Positions 34,539 through 47,155 are shown, counted from the first letter of the stretch. The stretch: DNA of 64,000 nucleotides from Acorus gramineus (GCA_030737835.1 JAUJYN010000013.1:412205-476204), one strand, 5' to 3'. Notes: generated from the letters alone by a model not told the origin. Numbers and translations are program-made.

Positions 34539-35352
34539 TGTCACGCCCCAGGGCCGGCCACTCGGGACGCGGCAAGTGTATATATGATATCAGTATAAAC
34601 AGGAGTTCAATAACATACTCACACAACAGCTAAAATGACAACACAACAACAAAAGCAGGGCTGACATGATATATACACCAAAAGCGGAAGCTAAAAGACT
34701 GAATCTGTAATTCAAAGACATATTACAGACTCGATACATAATCAACTGTCCTGTGAGAGCCAATATATACAAAGAAATCCAAATACAATACAAACGCGTG
34801 CCCAAGCACGGAATATAATACATACAAGCAAAAGGGATGCTGATAGCCTCTGATACTCGCGGGACGTGGCGCTACTCCGCTACTGATGAAGTCCCTCGGG
34901 GAGCTCTTCCTCCAGATCCGACTCAGATGACACTGGAGAATAATATTATGCGAGGGGTGAGCCACACGCTCAGTGAACAGCACAACCCATGCAACACAGT
35001 TATATTAACCACAACCAGATATTATTAATCCACAATCTCATTATTAAAAGCCACAAAATGGCAGCAACTAACCAATCCAGTGGGTTGCTATCGCCAACCC
35101 ACTACACCCTCACCCTCACCCCTCAATAGGTGGCATAGGATGTTGGGACTGACTACACAAATCCAGCGGGTCGCTATCGCCAACCCACTACACCCTCACC
35201 CCTCAATAGGTGACAAAGGATATTGGGACTTACAATCCAGTGGGTCGCTACATCGCTGGCCCACTGCATCCCTCACCCTCACCCCTCAATATGGTGACAT
35301 AGGATATTGGGACTGACTAGGCTGATGGTCGCCCTTGATCCACCGATAGCTC
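34539..35352 (-). repeat. 5' LTR of G, U5 end
   Basis: The terminal 814 bp of G's 5' LTR, including the TGTCACGCCCC end, the terminal hairpins and three U5 hairpin units. It stops at ...GATAGCTC where a second LTR (K) begins. Confidence 0.82.
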
Positions 35353-38300
35353 TGTCACGCCCCAGGGCCGGCCGTCCCTGGGACGCGGCAAGTGTATATA
35401 TGATATCAGTACACAGGAGTTCAATAACATACTCACACAACAGTTAAAATGACAACACAGGTAAAAGCAGGGCTGACATGATATATACACCAATTGTGGA
35501 AGCTAAAGACTGAATCTGTAATTCAAAGACATATTACAGACTCGATACATAATCAACTGTCCTGTGAGAGCCAATATATACAAAGACATCCAAATACAAC
35601 ACAAACGCGTGCCCAAGCACGGAATATAATACATACAATCAAAAGGGATGCTGATAGCCTCTGATACTCGCGGGACGTGGCGCTACTCCGCTACTGATGA
35701 AATCCCTCGGGGAGCTCCTCCTCCAGATCCGACTCAGATGACACTGGAGAAAAATATTATGCGAGGGGTGAGCCACACGCTCAGTGAACAGCACAACCCA
35801 TGCCCCACAATTTATATTAACCACCAGATATTATTAACCCACAATCACATTATTAAAAGCCACAAAATGGCAACAGCTATACAGGCCAGTGGGTCGCTAT
35901 CACCAACCCACTACACCCTCACCCTCACCCCTCAATAGGTGACATAGGATATTGGGACTTATTAGCCTGATAATCATCCATACACAATCATACACCCTCA
36001 CCCTCACCCCTCAATAGGTGACATAGGATATTGGGACTAACAATCCAGTGGGTCGCTACATCGCCAACCCACTACACCCTCACCCCTCAATGGGTGACAT
36101 AGGATATTGGGACTGACTAGGCTGATGGTCGCCCTTGGTCCACCGATAGTCTCTCCCCCACTCCGTAGGCTGTTTGGCCACTCCCACATTCAGCACAGTC
36201 CGAGTCCAAGATCAGGAGGTGCCTACTGATGGGAGCAGTCTCTCTACGCCGGGGCTGTCTCTAAAGGATCCAACGAAGGGAACAGATCGGCCTATCCATC
36301 GCATATGATCCACTCGGATCCGCTGACAAACACATCTCAACAACTCTAATGTCATGAATTCATCAGAATTCCTCCAGGGCGCATAACCAAGATGCGGGGA
36401 ACATGCATTAATATAGACGGGAAAAGAAACCTTGGGAAAGTGCGTATAGCGCCTCCGAACTGGCTTCGAATGTCCCACTCAGCCCTAATCGGGTCGTCGC
36501 GCGACCCTCCGTCAAGATGTGCAAGACTCCCAACCACCACCAACAGCCACCCACAGCCGCCGACCACCACCCAACCTCAAAAACCACCCTCCTAACAAGC
36601 ATCTAAGCCAAAAAAAGAAGGAAAAAGGGGCTTACCAATTCGGTTGCTCTCCGTGCACCGAAACGCCTCTCCAAGGGTCTCCACCACCAAGACCTCTTCC
36701 CACCTCCGAAAGGGCTCAGATCTGAGGAGAAGAGAGGGTGGGAGAAAGGGCAAGACACGCCGGAATTCGAATACGAAGACGCCGGGGTGTAGATCGGGAC
36801 CGGATCTATCCTTTCTATGATTTGAGTTTTAAGTTTTGAGAACCCTAGGTGGCTCAAAAGCTTGCACTTAAATACCCCCCACTTAGATTAGGGTTAAGAA
36901 GGATTAATTAGGCTTAAGTGAGGCTTTAAGTGGGATTTGACTTGGGTCAACCCAACCACAAATAAAAATAAAAATGGTTGACCAAGTCATGGGCCCACTT
37001 TGACCGAGTCAACTCTCCCAATGACTTCTCGCTCGGTCAAAACCCGGATACGTCCCGGAACTGTGAAATTTTGAAAACGTTACTGGAATTCGATGAAATT
37101 TTCGTGAGCGGCTTGGAATGGCACCAGGACACATAATATGCAGTTAGATTTTCAATCGGAGCCCTCAACCTCAGGGCGATAGCTAACAGCCCGAAATTTT
37201 AGCGGTTCCGATCGAAAAATGAAAAAAAACACAAAAACTGCCAGAATGCTCCAATGGTTACCAGAAGGCTAAAAGTGACACATCTAGGAAGGGAAGAGAT
37301 GCGCATACGCGTCACGCAAGGCATTCCCGAGCTCTCAAGGGGCCTTGGCACCGGAACGGTGCTGCCATCGCACCTTGACCAACTGGACGGTCTTGGTGCA
37401 GAGCCCTTTCTCACGGCGGTCCATGGCTCCACGAATGACAGTCCGGCTCGAAGATGAGCGGCTCGAACGGGATGACGTGAGCAGGATCATGGACGCAACA
37501 CACACCCAATCGCGATGCCTCAACTCGCACTTGATCCACCACCAGCTGATGCTTCCAGGGTATCCCTTGACTGGGAAAAGAAACCTCGGGAGAGCAGCGT
37601 GAGGTCCCGATATAGGATACCCCGACAACCAAACAAGGAACAGGAAGTACCCTAGCCCGGGTCTCAACGCTGACCTCACACGGCCCCCTTAAACCGGAAA
37701 AGGAACACTAGAAGAAGACATCACCCTTAAAGAACACCACCAACCGCACTGGATCATCTACATCTAGATAATCACCCACCGATAACCTTCAACCTCCATC
37801 ACAAGATCGGACCCAACATCCGTGGGAACGGTCGAACAACAATTGAGTCACGAGGCGACGCGTCTTCGTCTCATCCACACCCTCACTCCTGAAAGGAGAC
37901 ATCTTGGGACTTTGGGAGAGACTTAGACTGCTCTACACCCCTGGTCCACCGGTAGCCTCTCCTCCACACCGTAGCCTGCCTGGTCTACTCCCACATTCAG
38001 CACAGTCCGAGTCCAAGATCAGGAGGTGCCTACTGATGGGAGCCCTCTGTCAGGATAGCCTGCTATTGCCTGGTCTACTCCCACATTCAGCACAGTCCGA
38101 GTCCAAGATCAGGAGGTGCCTACTGATGGGAGCCCTCTGTCAGGATAGTCTGTCTATGCTGAGGAGTCCCTACACGGATCCAACGAAGGGGAGAACGATT
38201 CCACGCTCGCGGCCACATTCATTAATCCACTCCCGGGTAGCCTCTACCTGGCATACTCCCACGATCAGTACCCCTCCGACTGCATCGGCGGCACCTACGG

Positions 38301-38390
38301 ATGGGAGCCCACTGCCAGGACGGCTACAACCCGGCCTCCTCAACTTGAACAACCACTCTTAATACCCGCTCCACGAGATATTACACACAA
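35353..38390 (-). mobile_element. Fragment K: truncated, deleted type-A element
   Basis: The K 3' LTR is 35353-37282. It lacks the GC-rich core and the U5 side of the intron: near 36525 the sequence jumps from an altered acceptor (GATGTGCAAGACT) to the donor-proximal part. At 37282 a deletion with ACAT microhomology removes the LTR start and the polypurine tract. The internal part 37283-38390 holds the chromodomain tail, with RT mostly deleted near 37520, an LTR cassette (37577-37690) and the type-B block with a ~75-bp local duplication (37980-38130). It ends abruptly against LTR sequence at 38391. Its 5' half is missing. Confidence 0.7.
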
Positions 38391-39884
38391 GCGTACATAC
38401 GGCCTGTACGCACGCGAGCCCGAGCACCCCAACACATTCCCGAACCCCCGGGCAGCCGCACGCACGGCCACCCACCCCGAGCGCACAGCCGAGGCCCGGC
38501 CCGCGCCCCCAGACACACGGCCGAGCCCAGCCCGCGCGCCCGAACGCACTGCCGCATGCACGCGCACGCTCACGTGAGCCCGCGCGCACCACGCGTCCAG
38601 CCCAGCGCGCCCCCGCGCGCACTGCACGCACGCCCCAGCACGCGCCCGCACTGGTCCCCAACTCTGCGCCTAGGCGCATGCCCAGGCGCCCTGCCCCGCA
38701 CCCAGGCGCAGTGCCCAGCTGCCCTGCCCGCGCGAGCCCGCGCGCACCTGCGCGCACTCCCGCGCACACCCCCGCTCGCGCTAGCACCCGCGCGACCACT
38801 CCGCGCGCACCCGCGCACGCACCCGCGCGTGACTGCGCGCCCGACTGCGCCCGCCAACGCCCAGCACCCGCGCCCAGCGCCCAGCTCCACCCGAGCGCAC
38901 GCCCGCGCGCACGCGCGCGCGCGCCCTGCCATCTGCTCCGCCTGCTGCACTGCCTGCTGCGCTGCCTGCCTGCCAGCCTACCCGGGACAGCCTGCCAGCC
39001 CGCCCGAGCCCCTCTACCACCCCTCTCCGGCCACCAATGGCCTCCAACAGCCACCAACCACCACCCACAGCCACCAGCACCCAAAACACCACCTAAACAA
39101 GCATCTAAACATGGAAAAGAAGGGAAAGAAGGCTTACCCTAGGAGAAGAAAGGAAGGGAAGGAAACCGGGGGCTCTTTGGGCACCGAAACACCTCCCCAA
39201 AGGCCTCCACCACCAAGCACTCTTTCCACTCTCAAAGGGGCTGAAATCAGAGGAGAAAAGAGGGGATTAGAGGGGGTCAAACTCGTCGGAACTCGAATCC
39301 GAGACCACCCATAGATAGATCGGGATGAGATCTAACCTTTCGATGCTTTGAGTTTTGAGTTTCAAGCCCTCTGGTAGCTCAAATTCCAAGAAAAAGAGAG
39401 GGGGAGAGAGAAAATCTATTTGAGAAGATGATGAATAGTGGAGGAACAATTAATTCCCACTTAAATAAGTCACCCCACTTAGATTAGGGTTAACCAAGCT
39501 TAATTAGGGCTAAGAGAGGTTTTAAGTGGGATTTGACTTGGGTCAACCCAACCACACATAAAAACAAAAGGGGTTGACCAAGTCTATGGGCCCACTTTGA
39601 CCAAGTCAACTCTCCCAATGACTTCTCGCTCGGTCAAAACCCGGATACACCCCGGAACTGTGAAATTCTAAAACGTTACCGGAATTCGACGAAATTTTCG
39701 TGAGCGGCTTGGAATGGCACCAGGACACATAATATGCAGTTAGATTTTCAATCGGAGCCCTCAACCTCAAGGTGATAGCTAAAAGCCCAAAATTTTAGCG
39801 GTTTCGATCAAAAAACAAAAAAACAAAAAACTGCCAGAATGTCTCAACGGTTACCAGAAGGTTAAAAGTGACACATATATAACA
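38391..39884 (-). repeat. 5' LTR of G, core and U3 end
   Basis: The remainder of a type-A LTR: GC-rich core at 38395-38990, intron donor GTAAGCC (start 39137, minus strand), leader, U3 with TTGAC cores (39530-39640), and the end ATATAACA at 39884. It is joined to K's internal sequence rather than to the U5 end at 35352, so a deletion or exchange took place. Confidence 0.75.
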
Positions 39885-41894
39885 GTTACTCACCAAATTT
39901 GATGCCCTTACCTTGTAGATCTCGTCGGATGGGATGCGCGAGGTCCCGGGTTTTAAGATGAGTGGTTCGATTCCAATCCTCCCCCCCTCTCTAGGGATGC
40001 GCTCGACGCGCGTACATCGATGGGGCCCCCTAGCTATAATATGTAGATACCATGTTAGTGCATGTTTGCTATGATATAACAATGCCTTGTTAGACATTAT
40101 ATGCTAGGGATATACATCCATGTATCGTGTATAGAGGCCCATACATGCCATGTCCCATGCTTGAAAAGCCTCGATCTACGCATGTTTCCCATTTAGTTTA
40201 ATTTATTTAAATCAAATGAGATTATATTGGTATAAGCATGCCTTAGAAAATATTATAACCTTGTTGTTATAATATATGTTTCCCCGCATCTTAGTTATGC
40301 GCCCTGGAGGAATTCTTGAGAATTCATGACATTAGTAGTGTTAGAAATCGTTGTCGACGGATCCAAGAGGATCGTATCCGTGTGAGTAGGCTGTTTTCTC
40401 CCCTTCGTTGGATCTGAGTAGGGACTCCCCGGCGTTGGAAAGCTGTCCTGACAGAGGGCTCCCATCTGTAGGTACCTCCGATGCGTCGGAGGGTACTGAT
40501 CGTGGGAGTATACCAGGTAGAGGCTACGCGAGGGAGAGGCTACTGGTGGACAAGGGTGGAGAGCAGCCTAGTCTGTCCCAAAAGGCCCATGTCACCCCTA
40601 AAGGGTGAGGGTGAGGGTGAGGTGGGTCGGCGATGTTACAACCCACTAGCTTGTACAGTTACTCTCGTTTAGGGACTTTAATTATTTTAAGGTTAATATG
40701 AGTTGTTGCATAGATTCTTGTTATGCCTGTGTTTTGATATCTCGATAAGTGATTTATCGAGAGTAGTTGTTTTTCATTGGGTTCGCTTTGTGAACATGGG
40801 ATCGTTCTCCCCTTTGTTGGATCCGAAGTAGGAACTTCTCAGGAATATAGCTGTCCTGACAGAGGGCTCCCATCTGTAGGTACTACCGATGCATTCGGGA
40901 ACGTACTGACCATTGGAGTATACCAGGTAGAGGCTACCCGGGGAAGGGGCTACCGATGGACCAAGGGTGTAGAGCGGTGAGTTGAAGAGGCCGGGTTGTA
41001 GCTGTCCTGACAGAGGGCTCCCATCCGTAGGTACCACCGATGCATTCGGGAGCGTACTGATCGTGGGAGTATACCAGGTAGAGGCTACCCGAGAGAGGGT
41101 TAACGAATGATTTGGGTGAGGGTGAGGATGAGGCGAAGACACATCGCCGCGTGACCCATTCGTTGTTCGATCGTTCCCCTAGTTGTTGGGTCCGGTCTCG
41201 TAGTCGATGTTCAAAAACATCGTTGGGTCAGTTATCCTGATGTAGATGATCCAGTAGTGTTGTGTAGACCAGTAATCCCGGGTCTCCTCAACCAACGGTA
41301 TGGTCTCTCCCCAAAAGTCCCAAGAGTCTCCCTCCGGGAGTGAGGGTGAGGGTGAGGTTGGTCGCGCTGCCGCGTGACCCTGTTATCCATGGGTTTTCAC
41401 CCATGTTTTCTTTGAAAGGAAAGTGTTTATGTATTGAACTGTAGTATGGTGATTGGTTTCCAACCACTCACTGAGCTTGTAGCTCACCCCTCGCATACTG
41501 TTTCTTTTCAGGGGCAGTGTTGGGCATGGAGCTGGAGCTTTCCTGTGGCGTGGTCTTATGGGCGTGGAGCGTTCTTCCGGCGGATGGCGAGTGCGAGGCT
41601 GTCAGCAGTCCTAGAGTCATTGTATGTATTGTAATTCGTGCATGTGGCACAGGTTGTATTTTCTTTGGTTTAGACTTGGCTCTCACAGGACAGTGATTGT
41701 GTATTCGAGTCTGTAATAATGTTTTTGATTTACAGACATTGTTTATATATTATGCTTCCGCTTTTCAGTCAGTTATCATTATCCTTGTTTTGCCACCTTG
41801 TGTGTTGTTGTTGGAGTCTTTATTGACCTCAGGTATTGATAGCTGATATTTTATTATTGCCACGACTCGAGGACGGCCGCCCTGGGGCGTGACA

Positions 41895-42670
41895 GCAGCT
41901 TTCCATTGTGGCCAACAATTTTTTCGTCTGCATTCATCCACTGAACGTGATTCTAAATCATTATCTGAAATGATTTCTGTAGCTACTGCAAATGAGAATA
42001 TATCATCAACAAGCACTTGCTTTCGATCCCACAATATTTGTGAATTTGCATAATTTATGGAAATTTCTTCATTTCCATGTACTTGTTCTTCATGCACGGG
42101 CGTCACTTCAGGGACGTCAGTCTCTTCGGGGACTTGTGTCACTTCAGGGGATTCTTCCTCTGTAGGAGTTATTATTGTGGGTCTTTCAAGTGTTTCATAC
42201 TCTTCTAGAGAATTATTCTTCATTGTTTTTCTCCTTCGGGGAGCTGAATCTTTTGAGCCTATAGGTCTTCCACGCTTCAGGCGTGTTTTTGTTGATTCAT
42301 TAGCCGGCATATTAACAGTTTTTCCTATTGGAACATTAATTCGAGCTGGAGTATTAGCAGCTGGAATATGTGATTTCATCACTTTTGCTGCATCATTGAA
42401 TGCATCTGGCAATTGATGCGCAATTCTTTGAAGATGGGTGATTCTTTGCACTTCAGTTTCACATTGATTAGTGCGAGGATCAAGATGAGACAAAGATGGA
42501 GTTTGCCATGTAAGTTCACGTCGTTCTTCTGGCGACGGATTTTCTCCCCCTAACGACGGGAATATTGTCTCATCAAAATGACAATCCGCAAATCGAGCGA
42601 TAAAACATCCCCTGTCAATGGTTCAAGATATCTTATAATAGAAGGAGAATCTACTTTGTATGATAAATAT
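41895..42670 (-). pseudogene. Copia pol: linker between integrase and RT
   Basis: This continues the copia pol on the minus strand. From high to low coordinates it encodes DSPSIIRYLEPLTGDVF, RFADCHFDETIFPSLGG (the end of the integrase region), then the acidic, Pro/Thr/Glu-rich spacer (EESPEVTQVPEETDVPEVTP), and IDNDLESRSVDECR-type sequence. It ends at CWPQWKAA, where the type-B LTR cut it. The pieces lie in more than one frame. Nothing here is likely to be expressed as a working protein. Confidence 0.8.
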
Positions 42671-45384
42671 GTCATCGATGATCATTTATTTGCGATTCCA
42701 CATTTCTCTTATATGCATATAAAATATAGAGATCTTAATATTATTAGGTACCTTTTCCTCTTCAAGAGTTTGTGTAGTCACTTCTGGAACTCGTTTCTCT
42801 TCATGGACATTATACTCTTCTAGAGTTTTAGAGAAAGTGGATCTATTGTTCATAATCTCTTCTGGAACATTATGTATAACTTCTTCTGGAGCATTATTAG
42901 AGCATGATTTTACATTTGATCTCCACTTCTGGGGAGCTGAATTTTTTTTTTGAACCTATAGGTCTATCACGCATCTGGCGTGCATTAGGAATTTGATTTT
43001 CACGTTGAGCGGTACGTGAGTCTAGATAAGACAGAGTGGATGTATTCCACGATAATTCTCGTTGTTCTTCAGGAACAGATCGTACTTCAGGTACGTTCTT
43101 CCCTCCCCTAACGACGGGAATATTGTCTCATTAAAATAGAAATCCACAAATCATGCGGTAAAAACTATCATCGAGCAAAAGAATCTTCTAGTTCTTTAGT
43201 ATATGCCCAAATGAATAGTTCAACGCATCATCGTGTACCATGGATATCCGAGACGGTCATGTCAAATCATAAAGATCATAGAACTTCTAGTTTATATGAG
43301 TAAATATGGATATTTATAATAACCCTTAGGAGAGAGCATAAAGCTTTTCTAATGTATGCTTCTGGCATGAGACATTATTAATGCATAGATACTCCATAAT
43401 TTTAAAATGGCATATGTTGAGATAGGTATCTTCAGTAGACTTCTTCTGGATCTACATGAATACAATGCATCGTTGATACAAAATTTTGTATCTCTTGATA
43501 ACATGATATCTGCCCTTCTGGAGCCTTCGACCAAGTTTATAATACCAAAAATAATATTATCATTTGCATTAATTAATGTTAAACTCAAAAAATAAGATAA
43601 ATATGAAAGTGCATTTCATATAATAAAAAAAAAAGACGTAAATATAAAATTGACAAATATCTAATCATATATCAAGTACATGACCAATAAAGAGTTTAAG
43701 CGTACTTCAGGTATGCAACCAATTTAAAGATTTGGACGTACTTCAGGTACGTGACCAAAATTATGTTATGAAATACCAAATAGATGACAATAATTTTCCT
43801 TTGCATTTTAGGGGTTTGTTATGCAACTTTTGCCTTGCTTTAGTTTAATAGCAAATCACTTCTAGTGATTTGAGATATTTTACAAACTTTATGATTGTGT
43901 GCTTTCTCAACTATATAAATCATGATCTCATCATTCATGACCACAACTTCCATGGCGAACATAAAATAAAATGCATTTACTTCGGGTAATGATGCTATGC
44001 CATTGAGTTGAGTTACATGATATTTTAAAAAAATCGTTGTTCGGCAACGAGAATATATAAAATTAATGCTCTCAATATTGCTACAACTGGAGCATATTTG
44101 AGGCATAATGGCCGGTGGACCTTTGTCAATGAGGTATTAATCTTTAAATCCTCTTCATTATGATGATGATGGTGAAATCTAATCATAATTTACATGTTCC
44201 TGCTGGGATACATGGATCTTTTTTTTTATTATTTGGTCCTTCAAGGACCCGAAAAATATATCATATAACTTTTGTTTGGTCCTACAGGGACACGAGCAAT
44301 CATGATTTTTGTATAGTCCTTCAGAATAGAACAAAATAAAATTTTACATGATCCTTCAAAGATTCATATAATCATAATTTTTGTACAGTCCTTCAGGGAT
44401 AAAATAAAATAAAATTTGTATGATCCTTCATGGATACAATATAATCATAGTCCTTCAGGGACATTTTTAATCATATCTTTTACATGATTCTTCAGGGATC
44501 CATATAATAACATTTTTTTTTTTTTTTTATTCTGCAGGGACACAAGACTTTGTAATATCAAAATAAATCACTCATAAGTAAATAAACCTTGAATTTAAGA
44601 TGTAAAAATAAACTTGTTACAGCATATAAATTTAGTGTCATTTATACATAGATTTACCTCAACTCCTTGTAAACAACAAATAGGGCTTCAAATAGGGTTA
44701 GAAGAAATAAGAAAGAAATGTGTACAAAAGTCACCATATAAATATTGTTTTGGTGTGATCAATACTTTTAATAATAATATATAATATATATACAAAGAAC
44801 ATATTTATCATTGTGGAAAATATTATTCCACAACAGATAAACTATATACAAACAATAATATAAAACAAATGCATATATAAATTAAATAATCGGTGCATCT
44901 TGCATTATACTTGTGTTGCTAACCGACTTGGTTAAAAGTTTGCAACAACATATTTGAATAATATCTTCAAGATGAAGTCTTTAAATTAAATCTAATATAT
45001 GTATTCAGAGGATAAATAATTTTGAGAGCATCAATTTATTTATTAATCAATAGACTTGTATAATGGGATATTCACAATGACTATGATGGTGTAAATATCA
45101 AATATATACAAATACAATGAAATGATTACATCATACTCATCAGATAAGAGAACAAAGAGAGAAATAGTGATGAGATAAGATCAAAATGAAAAATAGTTAG
45201 CATGCATGAGTGACACCTGTAAAAGCTCATGGTTTGACAAAGAAATCAACATATACCATATGAGACACATATATAATACCGTTTATGTTGAACCAGTCCC
45301 TGTACACATCACCAAAAAAATACAAACCATTGAGTCGAATCATTCTCTCCGATTTTGTGTGGGCTTGAAAACCAAAAGCTTATT
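42671..45384 (-). other. Copia 5' region without gag, protease or integrase core
   Basis: AT-rich noncoding sequence where gag and integrase would be expected. A second degraded copy of the pol linker lies at about 42880-43170; its AACGACGGGAATATTGTCTC repeats that at 42550. At 44240-44540 a loose array of ~50-60-bp units each contains a GTCCTTCAGGGA-like word. No convincing reading frame exists. This points to a deletion/replacement derivative. Confidence 0.6.
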
Positions 45385-45396
45385 CGTGCTGATAAC
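45385..45396 (-). other. Copia primer site candidate
   Basis: The minus strand reads TTATCAGCACGA directly after the 5' LTR end (45398). It resembles the primer region of Ale-like copia elements. I cannot assign the tRNA with confidence. Confidence 0.5.
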
Positions 45397-45397
45397 G

Positions 45398-45697
45398 TGT
45401 ACTAAATTAAATAGAATACATACACACAAGTATACATAACAAAGTACACAAGCATATAGAAGAGAAGTAGAGAGAGATTCTTATTCACTATTTGTTGGTT
45501 GGTCATAGAATACAAGACAATACCCTTCTATTTATAGGGTACCAAAGGTTGGGAGTTACAAGCTAAAGAGGTGAAGGGGTAGTTAGTGGGGTGATTAAGA
45601 TAGGAGGGTTATGAAGTTGAATGAGGGGGTTATGGAGTTGAAGAATGGGAGGGGTTATGGATTAGAGAAGTGGTGGTTATCCACCATATTTACAACA
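45398..45697 (-). repeat. Copia 5' LTR
   Basis: A 300-bp LTR, about 97% identical by eye to 25378-25678. The minus-strand start is TGTTGTAAATATGG. The duplication ATAAA follows at 45698-45702. Confidence 0.92.
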
Positions 45698-45702
45698 ATA
45701 AA

Positions 45703-46711
45703 ATAATAATAATAATAATGAGCATGTAACGACGTTAGACCATAATCATACATAATCTATGTGGGCCATATTTTTTCATTTTTGATGGTTGAGGGAGGCC
45801 AGAGGGCACGGAAACAAGGAGTGTCAAAGCATGTCCTCTGGCCAGAATCAACTTCCCTTTCTATCTCTCTCATTCCAGCTTTTTATCGGCTGTTGAAAAC
45901 GCCAAAAATTCAAGCGATTTCAATGTTCGAATAATAAAAGCAACAACAGAGGTCTATTCTCAGCTTACATGTGACTTGGATTCGGTTCTCCGCGTGTGTC
46001 CGGCAAAATAAAATAAAATAAAATCCCACCAGTTGAACCATTTGAGAATTTAATCAATTTGATGGGCGGAAAATGATTTAATAAAAAACAATTAATTAAT
46101 TTTTCTATCATAAATAATATTAATCAATCACGAAAATGTTAACACATATACTAAAAATATGACAAGATAATTATATATCACTAAATTGATTTATTTATTT
46201 ATTTTCACAAATAAATAACGTCCCACGAGACCATACGGTGTAGCTATAAATTATAGTGATATATCAAAATCTTTTCAACGTGGTGTGGAGACAGATTTGG
46301 CTGGTCCAATTTTTTTTTTTAATTTAATCGTTGCACGAGAGCAGATGACCATTGAAGGGTTTGAGAATAGACAAACACAAGGAAAAACAAAATGTCAACC
46401 TTTTTTTAATTGGTCGATCAACATTCAATTTGTACATGCATAGAATATGGAGAGCGACTCTTATAATTTAGATGGGCCTACCAAAAGTTATGTTTTAAAA
46501 GACTCTCTGGACATTATTGACTATATTTTATATTAGTTTAGGATTGCATATGATTCATTATTAACAGCATGTAATATTTCGTCAGCCTTTAAAAATCGGT
46601 GTTGTTACACCCAATCAGTTTAAATACAATTTTATATATCGCATTTAAAATTCAGTGAAACATAGACGATGTATATATCTTATAAAAAAATTTCTTATAC
46701 TTATTGAAGAG
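45703..46711. other. AT-rich intergenic stretch
   Basis: About 1 kb without a convincing gene or element end. It starts with an ATA/ATAATA microsatellite (45698-45718) and contains several A/T runs. It forms the common flank of the copia element and the MULE. Confidence 0.6.
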
Positions 46712-46720
46712 GTATTTTTC

Positions 46721-46830
46721 AGCCTTTTTTTTCAAACTAATCATAATTAATTGCTTAATTACCAAACTAATCACAGTTTTTTTAAACAATTACCAAACTA
46801 GTCACATGACCGAGTCAAATAGGCCATGTC
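46721..46830 (+). repeat. MULE left terminal inverted repeat
   Basis: It begins AGCCTTTTTTTTCAAACTAA and ends near GTCACATGACCG. It pairs with the complement of 52711-52823, with scattered mismatches and small indels. Confidence 0.82.
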
Positions 46831-46867
46831 AGCATTTTTTTATTTTTTTTAATCTCCTCGTGTAAAA

Positions 46868-47155
46868 TGCCAACGGTGATAGCGTTTTCAGCACTTGTAA
46901 TTTTTTTTTAACGTTCCCTTAAAAAACGCTAACCTTGTTAGCGTTTTACAAAGAATAGATATTATTACGCTAACCCCATTAGCGTTTTACCAATTTTTAC
47001 ATTAAAACGTCAACCCCATTGGCGTTTTTAATATAGTTTGGACAATGATGCCAATGCGAGTGGCGTTTTCTTAAAAAAATTGGTAAAACACCAATAGGGT
47101 TGGCGTGTTATGCTAGATTTTATTAAAACGCCAGTTCGGTTGGCGTTTTATGCTA
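46868..47155. repeat. Subterminal palindrome array, left
   Basis: Six or seven short dyads at ~40-bp spacing: AACGCTAA/TTAGCGTT at 46925-46946, ACGCTAA/TTAGCGT near 46978, AACGTCAA/TTGGCGTT near 47006, GCCAATGCGAGTGGCG near 47049, CACCAA/TTGGCGTG near 47088, and AACGCCAG/TTGGCGTT near 47127. Arms vary together (CTAA with TTAG, CCAA with TTGG). Confidence 0.75.

Larger units (their letters stand above)
29012..39884 (-). mobile_element. Element G: type-A chromovirus, reverse, rearranged
   Basis: A minus-strand element. The 3' LTR is 29012-31664, the polypurine tract 31665-31680, the internal region 31665-34538, the primer site 34522-34533, and the 5' LTR sequence starts at 34539 and ends at 39884. 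The 5' LTR side is composite because fragment K (35353-38390) lies within it. The flanks are GTTTA (29007-29011) and GTTAC (39885-39889), an imperfect duplication that may have mutated. The host on both sides is the type-B solo LTR. Confidence 0.82.
28313..39918 (+). other. Candidate type-B leader intron, disrupted by element G
   Basis: Donor CAAAG/GTGAGC starts at 28313 and acceptor CCTTGTAG/ATCTCG ends at 39918. Without element G the interval is about 0.7 kb. The type-B donor (GTGAGCTC) differs from type A (GTAAGC), while the acceptor side is alike. Other copies are 54618-55465 and, truncated, from 60924. Confidence 0.45.
27490..41894 (+). mobile_element. Type-B solo LTR in copia pol, itself split
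   Basis: The ends are TGTTGTGCCTGTG (27490) and GGGGCGTGACA (41894), flanked by GCAGC at 27485-27489 and 41895-41899. The LTR consists of 27490-29011 and about 39885-41894, roughly 3.5 kb, similar to the 3545-bp LTR at 53795-57339. No internal sequence of its own is present, so it is a solo LTR. Element G sits in it, near the acceptor of the candidate intron. Its GC-rich core is at 28435-28935. Confidence 0.9.
25378..45697 (-). mobile_element. Ty1/copia element (Ale-like), minus strand, split by nested insertions
   Basis: Two direct LTRs (25378-25678 and 45398-45697) of 301 and 300 bp are flanked by identical duplications ATAAA (25373-25377 and 45698-45702). The coding strand is minus. RNase H and RT are at 25930-27489 and the integrase-RT linker at 41900-42670. 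The region nearer the 5' LTR (42671-45384) holds no recognisable gag, protease or integrase core. By eye the LTRs differ at about 10 sites in 300 (about 3%). At 27490-41894 the element is split by a type-B solo LTR. Confidence 0.93.

Noticed and set aside
35343..35365. Second LTR start read as a tandem LTR-LTR junction
   Set aside because: The preceding LTR is incomplete at this point and the later sequence includes internal fragments, so a truncated nested element explains it better.
46868..47155. Regularly spaced palindromes resembling a CRISPR array
   Set aside because: The units differ from each other, spacers are short and AT-rich, the array occurs at both ends of a plant transposon, and no cas genes exist.
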